The notes below the pieces were generated by a model. The model saw only the letters and a program-made list of their open reading frames with translations, was not told the origin of the DNA and searched no databases. This document shows, piece by piece, positions 1 through 5,463 of a DNA stretch of 6,994 nt. Origin of the DNA: GCA-2718595 sp963935005 (lineage in GTDB: Bacteria; Gemmatimonadota; Gemmatimonadetes; Longimicrobiales; Gaopeijiaceae). Where the stretch lies: NCBI GenBank assembly GCA_963935005.1, contig CAWWAX010000081.1, positions 1 to 6,994 of the forward strand, in the 5' to 3' direction. Each line of letters starts with the position of its first letter. Within the stretch, counting starts at the first letter, position 1. The position numbers were made by a program, and so were the translations under genes.

Positions 1-732
1 GGGAAAAAGTTGAAAATAGGCCAAATTGTCCAAGTAGGCGATGATCTCCGTGTAGAAATTTTGGATATCCTTCCTGGAGGCAATCGTCTGGTCCGTCTGA
101 TTTCGGAAGACACCCCAGGAAAAGCCTTGGAAAAACATGGTCGTATGCCTTTGCCGCCTTATCTGAATAGAGAGGAAGAACCACTTGATCGAGATCGATA
201 CCAAACGGTTTACTCCAAGAAACTTGGATCAGTAGCGGCACCTACAGCGGGGTTACATTTTACTCCTGGTTTGTTGGATGAAATTGATCTAAAAGGAGTA
301 CAACGTGTACCGATCACGCTAAATGTCGGAGTAGGAACATTTAGGCCTGTTGGGGTAGCTGAATTAGCAAATCATCGCATGCACACGGAGAGTTATCTAG
401 TACCAGTCAGGACTGCTGAAGTCGTGAATAAGGCGAAGTCAGAAGGTAGACGCATCTGGGCAGTAGGAACTACTGTGGTTAGGGCGCTAGAAAGTGCTGA
501 AAAGGGTGGCGTGGTTAGACCTGGACCAGGAGAAACGGATCTATTTATCAGGCCACCTCAAGCATGTATAATGATTGATGGTCTCATAACGAATTTTCAT
601 TTACCTAGGTCGACTCTTATGATGCTAGTAGCTTCATTCTGTGGATATGAAACACTAAGAAGGGCTTACGGAGAGGCAATTAAAAAGAGATATCGTTTCT
701 ATTCTTACGGAGATGCAATGGCCATAGAATAG
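1..732 (+). CDS. queA: QueA, tRNA preQ1(34) S-adenosylmethionine ribosyltransferase-isomerase, 5' truncated
   Basis: QueA transfers and rearranges the ribosyl moiety of SAM onto preQ1 at tRNA position 34, giving epoxyqueuosine. The frame is open from base 1 (Gly-Lys-Lys, then a TTG-encoded Leu at 10), so the TTG at 10 is an internal codon and not a start. About 243 residues are visible against a usual 340-355, so roughly the first 100 lie outside the window. Family blocks visible in order: GRMPLPPYLNR, RYQTVYSKKLGSVAAPTAGLHF, VGVGTFRPV, HRMHTES, AVGTTVVRALES, GLITNFHLPRSTLMMLVASF and the terminal YRFYSYGDAMAIE. The C-terminus is therefore complete. One block reads LNVGVGTF where the family that I recall has LHVGxGTF, a His-to-Asn change. 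The next gene is tgt, which makes the preQ1-tRNA substrate, so the pair acts sequentially. The identification is secure. Confidence 0.96.
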   Translation, partial: GKKLKIGQIVQVGDDLRVEILDILPGGNRLVRLISEDTPGKALEKHGRMPLPPYLNREEEPLDRDRYQTVYSKKLGSVAAPTAGLHFTPGLLDEIDLKGVQRVPITLNVGVGTFRPVGVAELANHRMHTESYLVPVRTAEVVNKAKSEGRRIWAVGTTVVRALESAEKGGVVRPGPGETDLFIRPPQACIMIDGLITNFHLPRSTLMMLVASFCGYETLRRAYGEAIKKRYRFYSYGDAMAIE

Positions 733-757
733 ATGGCGATTGGGATTGTAAATTGAA

Positions 758-789
758 AAGTTCGGCTCGCAATACAAGTTCGAAGTTCT
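758..789 (+). repeat. Three AAGTTC direct repeats in the queA-tgt spacer
   Basis: The 99-bp spacer between queA and tgt (733-831) contains AAGTTCG at 758-764, AAGTTCG at 776-782 and AAGTTCT at 783-789; the last two abut and form a TTCGAA palindrome at 780-785. I see no good sigma-70 promoter, no hairpin followed by a T-run, and no preQ1-riboswitch-like pattern in this spacer. It could be an operator or chance; function is unknown. Confidence 0.3.
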
Positions 790-831
790 GGGAAGAAGAA
801 AATAAAGTTTGTCTATTGAGAAATGTAGAGA

Positions 832-1968
832 ATGTTCAAATATACGTTACTTAGCACATTGGAATCTGCAAGATCTGGTACATTTTACACTCCTCACGGA
901 GAGGTAGAGACACCAGCCTTTATGCCCGTAGGCACCAATGGGGCCGTTAAAGGTGTTGCTCCAGAAGAGCTCCTAGAAACTGGGGCGTCTATGATCCTGG
1001 CGAATACCTATCATTTATACCTCAGGCCAGGGGAGGATCTGGTTGAACGTTTAGGTGGACTGCATAAATTCATGCGTTGGGATGGTCCAATCCTAACGGA
1101 TTCAGGAGGATATCAAGTTTTTTCTTTAGCAAAAACAAATGAGATCAGCGATGAAGGTGTAGTGTTTAAAAGTCACATCGATGGGTCGTCTCACTTATTT
1201 ACCCCAGAAAGAGTAATGGACATCCAGGGTCAATTGGGTGCAGATGTGGTCATGGCTTTTGATGAATGTCCTCCAGGGGGAGTAAGTCGAATAGAAGCAG
1301 AGTCAGCAAATATCCGCACATTGGGATGGCTCAGGCGGTGTAAGGAGCATTTTGAATCCAACCAAGGGAATCTGCAGGAAGTGAGACAGAGTTTGTTCCC
1401 AGTTCTTCAGGGTAATGTTTTTGAAGATTTGAGGTTGAGTCAAGTCAAGTCATTTCTTGATTTGGGTGATTGGGATGGGATGGGTATAGGCGGTCTAAGT
1501 GTGGGAGAAAAGAAAGAAGATATGTGGAGGGTTCTAGAGGCTTTAGATGCAGTCATTCCAACTAGTATTCCCCGCTATCTAATGGGTGTGGGATATCCCG
1601 ATGATTTGCTTGAAGCCATTGCTCGAGGGTGTGATATGTTTGACTGTGTCGCCCCAACTCGCAATGCACGGCATGGTACTGCGTGGTGTGCAGAAGAGGG
1701 GCAAATCAATCTGAGGGCTGCACGTTTCTCAGAAGATCAGGATCCTATCGATTCTGAATGTGAGTGCTATGCCTGCCAGAAATATGATAGAGCGTACATT
1801 CGTCATCTTTTTGTTTCTGGCGAGTTGTTTGGGGCACGACTTCTCTCGATACATAACATCCAATTTCTAGTACAGCTAGCGAAGGAGTCCCGCAAGAGGA
1901 TTGCAGATGCTAGTTTTAATTCATGGTCGAAGGAATGGTTAAGACGTTATAGGAAGGCAGCTATGTGA
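832..1968 (+). CDS. tgt: Tgt, queuine/preQ1 tRNA-guanine transglycosylase
   Basis: This cytosolic (beta/alpha)8-barrel enzyme exchanges guanine-34 in GUN anticodon tRNAs (Asp, Asn, His, Tyr) for preQ1. At 378 aa it is full length for the bacterial family (about 375). Visible catalytic features: TDSGGYQVFSL with the general acid/base Asp at residue 90; VVMAFDECPP with substrate-binding Asp at 144; GIGGLSVGE at 218-226; FDCVAPTRNAR with the nucleophile Asp at 271; and a zinc site of Cys310, Cys312, Cys315 and His341 (CECYAC, then SIHN). An in-frame stop (TAG at 826-828) lies just upstream of the ATG, so the start cannot be much earlier, and Phe-Lys-Tyr right after it suits the family N-terminus. 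No strong Shine-Dalgarno is seen. It follows queA by 99 bp and precedes yajC by 64 bp, so it may share a transcript with either or have its own promoter. Confidence 0.98.
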   Translation: MFKYTLLSTLESARSGTFYTPHGEVETPAFMPVGTNGAVKGVAPEELLETGASMILANTYHLYLRPGEDLVERLGGLHKFMRWDGPILTDSGGYQVFSLAKTNEISDEGVVFKSHIDGSSHLFTPERVMDIQGQLGADVVMAFDECPPGGVSRIEAESANIRTLGWLRRCKEHFESNQGNLQEVRQSLFPVLQGNVFEDLRLSQVKSFLDLGDWDGMGIGGLSVGEKKEDMWRVLEALDAVIPTSIPRYLMGVGYPDDLLEAIARGCDMFDCVAPTRNARHGTAWCAEEGQINLRAARFSEDQDPIDSECECYACQKYDRAYIRHLFVSGELFGARLLSIHNIQFLVQLAKESRKRIADASFNSWSKEWLRRYRKAAM

Positions 1969-2021
1969 GATTCTTACAGGTCCTGCGAGTTGCTAATTCT
2001 AACTATCACACTAACTAAATT

Positions 2022-2025
2022 GGAG
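2022..2025 (+). promoter_or_regulatory. Ribosome binding site deciding the GTG start of yajC
   Basis: GGAG (within TTGGAG) ends 7 bases before the GTG at 2033. The nearby ATG at 2037 is in another frame, so this site supports the GTG start. Confidence 0.75.
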
Positions 2026-2032
2026 CTATATC

Positions 2033-2353
2033 GTGCATGAAGCTTTACTGGCCGTTGTAGTAGCGGCCCCACGTGAGGGAGCAAACGGAACGTTCATTTT
2101 CTTTCTAAATATGATAGCTGTCGTATTTATATTTTACTTTCTTTTGATTCGCCCTCAGAGAAAAGAGGCGAAACGTCATCAAGAAATGATCCAGAACATA
2201 AGAACGGGTGACGAAGTGGTCACGACCGGAGGGATCGTCGGAGAAGTGATTCGGGCTGACCCGGATCGTTTAATTATTAGGACAGCTGGAGAGAGTAAGA
2301 TTGATGTAGAACGGAACAGGGTCTCTCGGAAGATTGAGTTTGGAGAGAAATAA
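2033..2353 (+). CDS. yajC: YajC, Sec translocon accessory membrane protein
   Basis: YajC is a small single-pass inner-membrane protein that associates with the SecDF part of the Sec translocase. The protein is 106 aa, the usual size (about 85-115). A short N-terminal segment is followed by one hydrophobic helix at about residues 20-39 (rich in Phe, Ile and Val), then the hallmark FLLIRPQRKEAKRH at 36-49 and a cytoplasmic domain containing GDEVVTTGGIVGEV, the YajC core motif. The start is GTG at 2033, backed by GGAG 7 bases upstream. A mildly hydrophobic stretch at residues 4-12 precedes the main helix; it is probably periplasmic and I do not read it as a cleaved signal peptide. secD and secF, its common partners, are not adjacent here. 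Instead def begins 2 bp after the stop, which ties YajC expression to nascent-chain processing enzymes. Confidence 0.95.
   Translation: MHEALLAVVVAAPREGANGTFIFFLNMIAVVFIFYFLLIRPQRKEAKRHQEMIQNIRTGDEVVTTGGIVGEVIRADPDRLIIRTAGESKIDVERNRVSRKIEFGEK
2342..2347 (+). promoter_or_regulatory. Ribosome binding site for def inside the yajC 3' end
   Basis: GGAGAG ends 8 bases before the GTG at 2356 and lies within the last codons of yajC. It supports the GTG start of def. Confidence 0.7.
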
Positions 2354-2355
2354 CG

Positions 2356-2874
2356 GTGACAGTCCGAAGGGTTGTGTTATTAGGAGAAGAAGTACTCCGT
2401 ACACCAACGACGGAAATAGAAAGTTTTAGAGAGGAGACTCAGTCCTTGATTCAAGATCTCTTCGACACAATGTATGATGCCGAAGGAATCGGAATAGCGG
2501 CACCACAAATAGGTGTTTCACTAAGAGTTTGTGTGATGGATCTGACTAGGCCAGATGACTCAGAATCACAGAGATTAACGTTAATCAATCCAGTGATGTT
2601 GGAGTCGAGTAAAGCTGTAGAAAAGGCTACAGAGGGATGTTTGAGTATTCCTGGCATGGAAGAAGTAGTCAAACGCGCATCTCGTATAGTCGTTAGGGCT
2701 CAAGATGAGCTAGGTAGGACTTTTGATTTGGAAGCTGAAGGATTGTTGAGTAGGGTCATTCAACATGAAGTTGACCATTTAGATGGCATCCTTTTTTTCG
2801 ATAGGATCACTCCTCTGAAAAGAAAATTTGCGTTGAACAAATGGAAGAAAAGTCAGGAAGAAGAGCCAGTATAG
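2356..2874 (+). CDS. def: Def, peptide deformylase
   Basis: Def is the metal-dependent cytosolic hydrolase that removes the N-formyl group from nascent proteins at the ribosome. At 172 aa it matches the usual bacterial length (165-185). All three family motifs are intact: GIGIAAPQ at 44-51 (motif 1, GxGxAAxQ), EGCLS at 93-97 with the metal-ligand Cys95 (motif 2), and QHEVDHLDG at 136-144 with metal ligands His137 and His141 and catalytic Glu138 (motif 3). The EGCLS form of motif 2 and QHExDHLxG form of motif 3 indicate an active enzyme rather than a degenerate paralogue. The start is GTG at 2356, 2 bp after the yajC stop, with GGAGAG upstream. The C-terminal tail is Lys- and Glu-rich. Its stop codon shares one base with the start of fmt, which performs the opposite reaction in the formyl-methionine cycle; this pairing is common in bacteria. 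Confidence 0.98.
   Translation: MTVRRVVLLGEEVLRTPTTEIESFREETQSLIQDLFDTMYDAEGIGIAAPQIGVSLRVCVMDLTRPDDSESQRLTLINPVMLESSKAVEKATEGCLSIPGMEEVVKRASRIVVRAQDELGRTFDLEAEGLLSRVIQHEVDHLDGILFFDRITPLKRKFALNKWKKSQEEEPV
2855..2865 (+). promoter_or_regulatory. Purine-rich ribosome binding region for fmt inside def
   Basis: AGGAAGAAGAG ends 8 bases before the GTG at 2874. It lies downstream of the alternative in-frame ATG at 2841, which has no comparable site, and so favours GTG 2874 as the fmt start. Confidence 0.55.
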
Positions 2875-3809
2875 TGAGAATCTTATTTTGGGGTACTCCT
2901 GGGTTCGCTGTTCCATCTCTAAAGTGCTTAGTTGCAAATGGGCATGAGGTAGTCGGCGTGGTGACTCGACCAGATCGTCCAGCAGGAAGAGGACGGAGTC
3001 TTCGTAGCACTGCTGTCAAGAATGAAGCATTGCGTAATGATTTTGTGGTATTACAACCAGAAGACCTTAGCGATCCAAGGTTTGAAGGAACTTTGAAAGA
3101 AATAAGAGCAGATGCCTCCGTAGTCGTTGCTTACGGGAAAAAGCTAACGAAGCCTATACTAGAAATGTTTCCATTAGGGTGTATTAATGTCCACGCCTCT
3201 CTGTTGCCGTTACTTAGAGGGGCAGCACCAATCAATTGGGCGATTATCAGAGGATTCAAAGAGTCAGGTGTAACGGTCATGCGTATGGTAGAGGAAATGG
3301 ACGCTGGGCCGACCCTTTTTCAGTTGAGAGAAAAAATACAGGTAACTGACACAGCATACGATTTGGAAGAAAAGTTAGCTTTATTGGGAGCTGAAGCCTT
3401 GGGGACGGCCCTGGGATTTTTGGAAAATGGACTGTTGAGGGATGAAGTACAGGATGAGTCAATCGTCACTTATGCTCCTAAGATTGATAAAGGTATGGCT
3501 CGTATCGATTGGTCAAAGCGAGCCACGTCGATTTCTCACTTGATAAGGGGAATGGACAGGCTGCCTGGCGCCTGGTCGGTGTTGATGGATAAACCTACCA
3601 AATTATTCAAGGCGTTTCCTTCTATAGAATCAGTTTCGAGTGTATTGCCTGGAACCGTATTAGAAGCAGATTCAATCTCTGGTCTTAAAGTAGCTACGGG
3701 TCAAGGAGTTTTGGAAATTCAGGAGATTCAACCTCCTGGAAAAAAAAGAATGAGTGCTTGTTCGTGGATACGTGGTCGAGGGACCGAAGTAGGTCAGAGG
3801 TTTCAGTGA
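2874..3809 (+). CDS. fmt: Fmt, methionyl-tRNA(fMet) formyltransferase
   Basis: Fmt uses 10-formyltetrahydrofolate to formylate initiator Met-tRNA. I choose GTG at 2874 rather than the in-frame ATG at 2841 because the product then begins MRILFWGTPGFAVPSL, exactly where family members start, and because the earlier start would overlap def by 34 bases. The GTG shares its first base with the def TAG stop. The protein is 311 aa (E. coli has 315). The catalytic triad sits at the expected places: Asn105 and His107 in CINVHASLLP, and Asp143 in EMDAGP. The tRNA-acceptor loop is present at 31-49 (RPDRPAGRG followed by a basic stretch), as are RGAAPINWA at 115-123 and the C-terminal tRNA-binding domain with YAPKIDKGMARIDW and a final SWIRGRGTEVGQRF. 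The C-terminal IRGMDRLPGAW replaces the more usual IRAxNPxPGAW. The gene overlaps the next one by one base. Confidence 0.97.
   Translation: MRILFWGTPGFAVPSLKCLVANGHEVVGVVTRPDRPAGRGRSLRSTAVKNEALRNDFVVLQPEDLSDPRFEGTLKEIRADASVVVAYGKKLTKPILEMFPLGCINVHASLLPLLRGAAPINWAIIRGFKESGVTVMRMVEEMDAGPTLFQLREKIQVTDTAYDLEEKLALLGAEALGTALGFLENGLLRDEVQDESIVTYAPKIDKGMARIDWSKRATSISHLIRGMDRLPGAWSVLMDKPTKLFKAFPSIESVSSVLPGTVLEADSISGLKVATGQGVLEIQEIQPPGKKRMSACSWIRGRGTEVGQRFQ
3796..3800 (+). promoter_or_regulatory. Ribosome binding site for thiE inside the fmt 3' end
   Basis: AGAGG ends 8 bases before the ATG at 3809. It favours this ATG, in the TGATG overlap with the fmt stop, over in-frame starts further upstream (one at 3758, and GTG at 3806). 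Confidence 0.65.
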
Positions 3810-4417
3810 TGTCGGAATTTCATATCGTTACGGATGACAAAGTCTTAGAAAAAAAATCTTTTCTGGAACATGCAGTGGAGATATTACAATCTGGAATTCC
3901 AGACGTGTTCCATCTAAGAGGTCCTTGTACATCTTCTAAGAAACTTATGGAATTCGTTGGCATATTGTCACCGATAGCTAAGTTTAATGGGACGAGTTTT
4001 GTGATAAACGACAGGGTTGATCTTGCGTTGATCCGCCCGTCAGATGGAGTCCATCTGGGTGCGCGGTCGTTGAGACCCCAGGCAGTGCGTAAAATTCTCG
4101 GTCCAAAGAAAATCGTAGGGAGGTCAGTACATAGTGTCCAGGAGGGTGTCGATATGGTTGCGGAGGGTGTGGACTATCTATTCCTGGGTTCTATTTTTAG
4201 GACGGACTCTCACCCTGAGTGTGTTCCGCTGGGATTAGAACCCCTACAGGTATTAAGTGACCAAGTTGGAGTCCCGGTAATAGCAATAGGTGGAGTAACA
4301 TCGGGTAGGGTTTCAACATTGTTGGAAGCAGGAGCAAAAGGAGTAGCAGTTCTTGGAGATATTTGGTGCGCGCCCTCCCCGATGGAAGCAGTTCTATCTT
4401 ATCAGAATAATTGCTGA
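3809..4417 (+). CDS. thiE: ThiE/TenI-family protein: thiamine phosphate synthase or thiazole tautomerase
   Basis: This is a 202-aa TIM-barrel protein of the ThiE/TenI family. ThiE joins the HMP pyrimidine diphosphate to thiazole phosphate; TenI isomerises the thiazole product of ThiG. Family blocks: HIVTDD at 5-10, HLRG at 35-38, VINDRVDLAL at 65-74, DGVHLG at 79-84, GRSVHS at 104-109, DYLFLGSIFRTDSHP at 122-136, VIAIGGV at 157-163 and GAKGVAVLGDI at 175-185. The diphosphate-binding lysines I recall for ThiE are missing: LREK reads LRGP, and the PTxTK loop reads RTDSH. GRSVHS and the DYLFLGxxFxTD pattern resemble Bacillus TenI, but the TenI catalytic His in GHVF is Ser128 here. Many such proteins are annotated thiE, so I give that symbol, but the activity is unresolved. 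The start ATG overlaps the fmt stop (TGATG), with AGAGG upstream. Two TGA codons in tandem end the gene. ThiS and ThiG follow, which fits either role. Confidence 0.85.
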   Translation: MSEFHIVTDDKVLEKKSFLEHAVEILQSGIPDVFHLRGPCTSSKKLMEFVGILSPIAKFNGTSFVINDRVDLALIRPSDGVHLGARSLRPQAVRKILGPKKIVGRSVHSVQEGVDMVAEGVDYLFLGSIFRTDSHPECVPLGLEPLQVLSDQVGVPVIAIGGVTSGRVSTLLEAGAKGVAVLGDIWCAPSPMEAVLSYQNNC

Positions 4418-4420
4418 TGA

Positions 4421-4438
4421 GTTGAAAGTTAATTCAAC
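4421..4438 (+). repeat. Small inverted repeat in the thiE-thiS gap
   Basis: GTTGAA (4421-4426) and TTCAAC (4433-4438) are perfect inverted copies around a 6-base centre, filling half of the 35-bp thiE-thiS gap. The possible RNA stem is weak (two G-C pairs) and no T-run follows, so it does not look like a terminator. An operator or a chance palindrome are both possible. Confidence 0.35.
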
Positions 4439-4452
4439 ATGGTCTAATACTG

Positions 4453-4674
4453 ATGGCGAGTGAAAGCGATAAAATTCAGGCTAAAGTGAATGGAGAGAAT
4501 CGAGGCATCTCAAAAGGACTTTCTATTTTCAAATTTTTAGAGTCACTCGATCTTAATCCATTACTTGTAGTGGTTGAGTTAAACGCTGTGATCATAAGTA
4601 GAGAACGTTTCAGTGAAATTGAGATCTGCGAGGGAGATCAGGTGGAACTAGTGCATTTTGTTGGAGGAGGATGA
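4453..4674 (+). CDS. thiS: ThiS, sulfur carrier protein for thiazole synthesis
   Basis: ThiS is a small ubiquitin-fold protein whose C-terminal glycine is adenylated (by ThiF) and converted to a thiocarboxylate that delivers sulfur to ThiG. It has 73 aa, within the family range (64-75). The core reads VNGENRGISKGLSIFKFLESL at the N-terminal half, then VVVELNAVIISRERF, the acidic EGDQVELVHF and the terminal GGG, so the required Gly-Gly tail is intact. The N-terminus carries about seven extra residues (MASESDK) before the usual beta strand. The ATG at 4453 has no clear Shine-Dalgarno; an upstream ATG at 4439 leads only to a two-codon ORF. No thiF, thiO or thiH is in the window, so ThiS activation and the glycine or tyrosine branch must be encoded elsewhere. 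It is followed after 1 bp by thiG, its direct partner. Confidence 0.95.
   Translation: MASESDKIQAKVNGENRGISKGLSIFKFLESLDLNPLLVVVELNAVIISRERFSEIEICEGDQVELVHFVGGG
4663..4670 (+). promoter_or_regulatory. Strong ribosome binding site for thiG formed by the thiS Gly codons
   Basis: GGAGGAGG ends 5 bases before the ATG at 4676 and is the best Shine-Dalgarno match in the window. The same bases belong to the gga gga gga codons of the functional ThiS C-terminus. It decides ATG 4676 over the in-frame TTG codons at 4658 and 4661, which lie upstream of or within this site. Confidence 0.85.
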
Positions 4675-4675
4675 G

Positions 4676-5458
4676 ATGACGAAACCAGAAGATCAACTGG
4701 AGATAGGTAATAAGATTTTCCAATCCAGATTGTTTATTGGAACTGGGAAATATTCAGATAATGAAACTATGGTAGGGGCTATTAGGGCTTCGGAGACGGC
4801 CATGGTTACTGTTGCTGTAAGGAGAGTAGACCTAGACAGGACTAAGGACGAGGGGATCCTGTTTCATTTGGACCCCGATGAATTTTTTCTACTACCGAAT
4901 ACTGCTGGCTGTTATAATGTGAAAGATGCTCTCCGCTATGCTAATCTTGCTAGAGCAGCTGGTTTCAGCGAGTGGCTTAAGCTAGAAGTTATTGGAGATG
5001 AATCCACCCTACTACCTGATACTCAAGCTACAATCGAAGCAGCTAAAATCTTGGTAGCAGATGGTTTCAAGGTGATGGCATACACTAACGATGATTTAAT
5101 TACCGCTCTTCGTCTTGAGGATGTTGGTTGTGTAGCAGTTATGCCTTTAGCTAGTCCCATAGGAAGTGGATTAGGTATGGTAAACCCTTACTTTATAAGA
5201 GAAATCAAAAGGCGATGTGAAGTCCCCATCATTGTCGATGCTGGAGTGGGATTGGCTTCTCATGCCTGTATAACAATGGAACAAGGAGTAGACGGGGTCC
5301 TTATGAATACTGCAATTGCGCTGGCCGAAGATCCAGTTATGATGGCTAACGCGATGCGTTTAGCGATTAAGGCTGGACGGTATTCGTATCTTTCGGGAGG
5401 AATGCAAGCGAGAGAAATAGCAGTCCCTTCCTCTCCAGCCAAAGGTATGTTGGACTGA
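4676..5458 (+). CDS. thiG: ThiG, thiazole synthase
   Basis: ThiG condenses deoxyxylulose 5-phosphate, dehydroglycine and sulfur from ThiS-thiocarboxylate into the thiazole phosphate of thiamine. The 260-aa product is full length (family about 250-265). It begins, after a short lead, with FQSRLFIGTGKYSD, then VTVAVRRVDLDR at 44-55, LPNTAGCYN at 73-81, WLKLEVIGD at 100-108 with the Schiff-base Lys102 and Glu104, VMAYTNDD at 133-140, PLASPIGSGLG at 157-167 and PIIVDAGVG at 184-192 with Asp188, all as in the TIM-barrel family. The start ATG lies 1 base after the thiS stop, directly behind GGAGGAGG, so translation of the two partners should be coupled. rsmB begins 5 bp downstream. I see no TPP riboswitch anywhere upstream in the unit, so any thiamine control is not evident here. 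Confidence 0.98.
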   Translation: MTKPEDQLEIGNKIFQSRLFIGTGKYSDNETMVGAIRASETAMVTVAVRRVDLDRTKDEGILFHLDPDEFFLLPNTAGCYNVKDALRYANLARAAGFSEWLKLEVIGDESTLLPDTQATIEAAKILVADGFKVMAYTNDDLITALRLEDVGCVAVMPLASPIGSGLGMVNPYFIREIKRRCEVPIIVDAGVGLASHACITMEQGVDGVLMNTAIALAEDPVMMANAMRLAIKAGRYSYLSGGMQAREIAVPSSPAKGMLD

Positions 5459-5463
5459 CCAGC

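Noticed and set aside
10..732. TTG at base 10 as a true start of queA
   Set aside because: The frame is open to base 1, the residues before it (Gly-Lys-Lys) fit a continuing domain, and about 100 N-terminal residues of QueA would be missing.
733..831. preQ1 riboswitch ahead of tgt
   Set aside because: The spacer lacks the short C-rich-loop hairpin followed by an A-rich tail that would be expected; only the AAGTTC repeats stand out.
1969..2032. Promoter before yajC, and CTAACTA repeated at 1999 and 2011
   Set aside because: TTGCTA at 1990 has no acceptable -10 partner at 16-18 bases, and two 7-base copies in an AT-rich gap are too little to call an operator.
2451..2672. Minus-strand ORF opposite def
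   Set aside because: It lies wholly across the conserved def motifs and has no family resemblance; an antisense shadow of a real gene. The same applies to minus-strand ORFs at 2807-3019, 3277-3462, 5260-5442, 5665-5853 and 6248-6439.
2841..2873. ATG at 2841 as the fmt start
   Set aside because: It would add 11 residues before the conserved MRILFWGTP start and a long overlap with def; GTG 2874 fits the family and has a purine-rich site upstream.
3758..3808. In-frame start at 3758 for the thiE-family gene
   Set aside because: The added residues (Arg/Ser-rich) match nothing in the family and overlap fmt by about 50 bases; ATG 3809 has AGAGG upstream.
3740..3856. A8 runs at 3740-3747 (fmt) and 3849-3856 (thiE) as frameshift or slippage sites
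   Set aside because: Both reading frames continue intact through conserved or plausible sequence, so no frameshift is needed; the runs encode Lys-rich stretches.
3700..4460. TPP riboswitch ahead of the thi genes
   Set aside because: I looked for the CTGAGA and ACCTGA thi-box elements upstream of thiE and thiS and did not find them; there is also no untranslated room before thiE.
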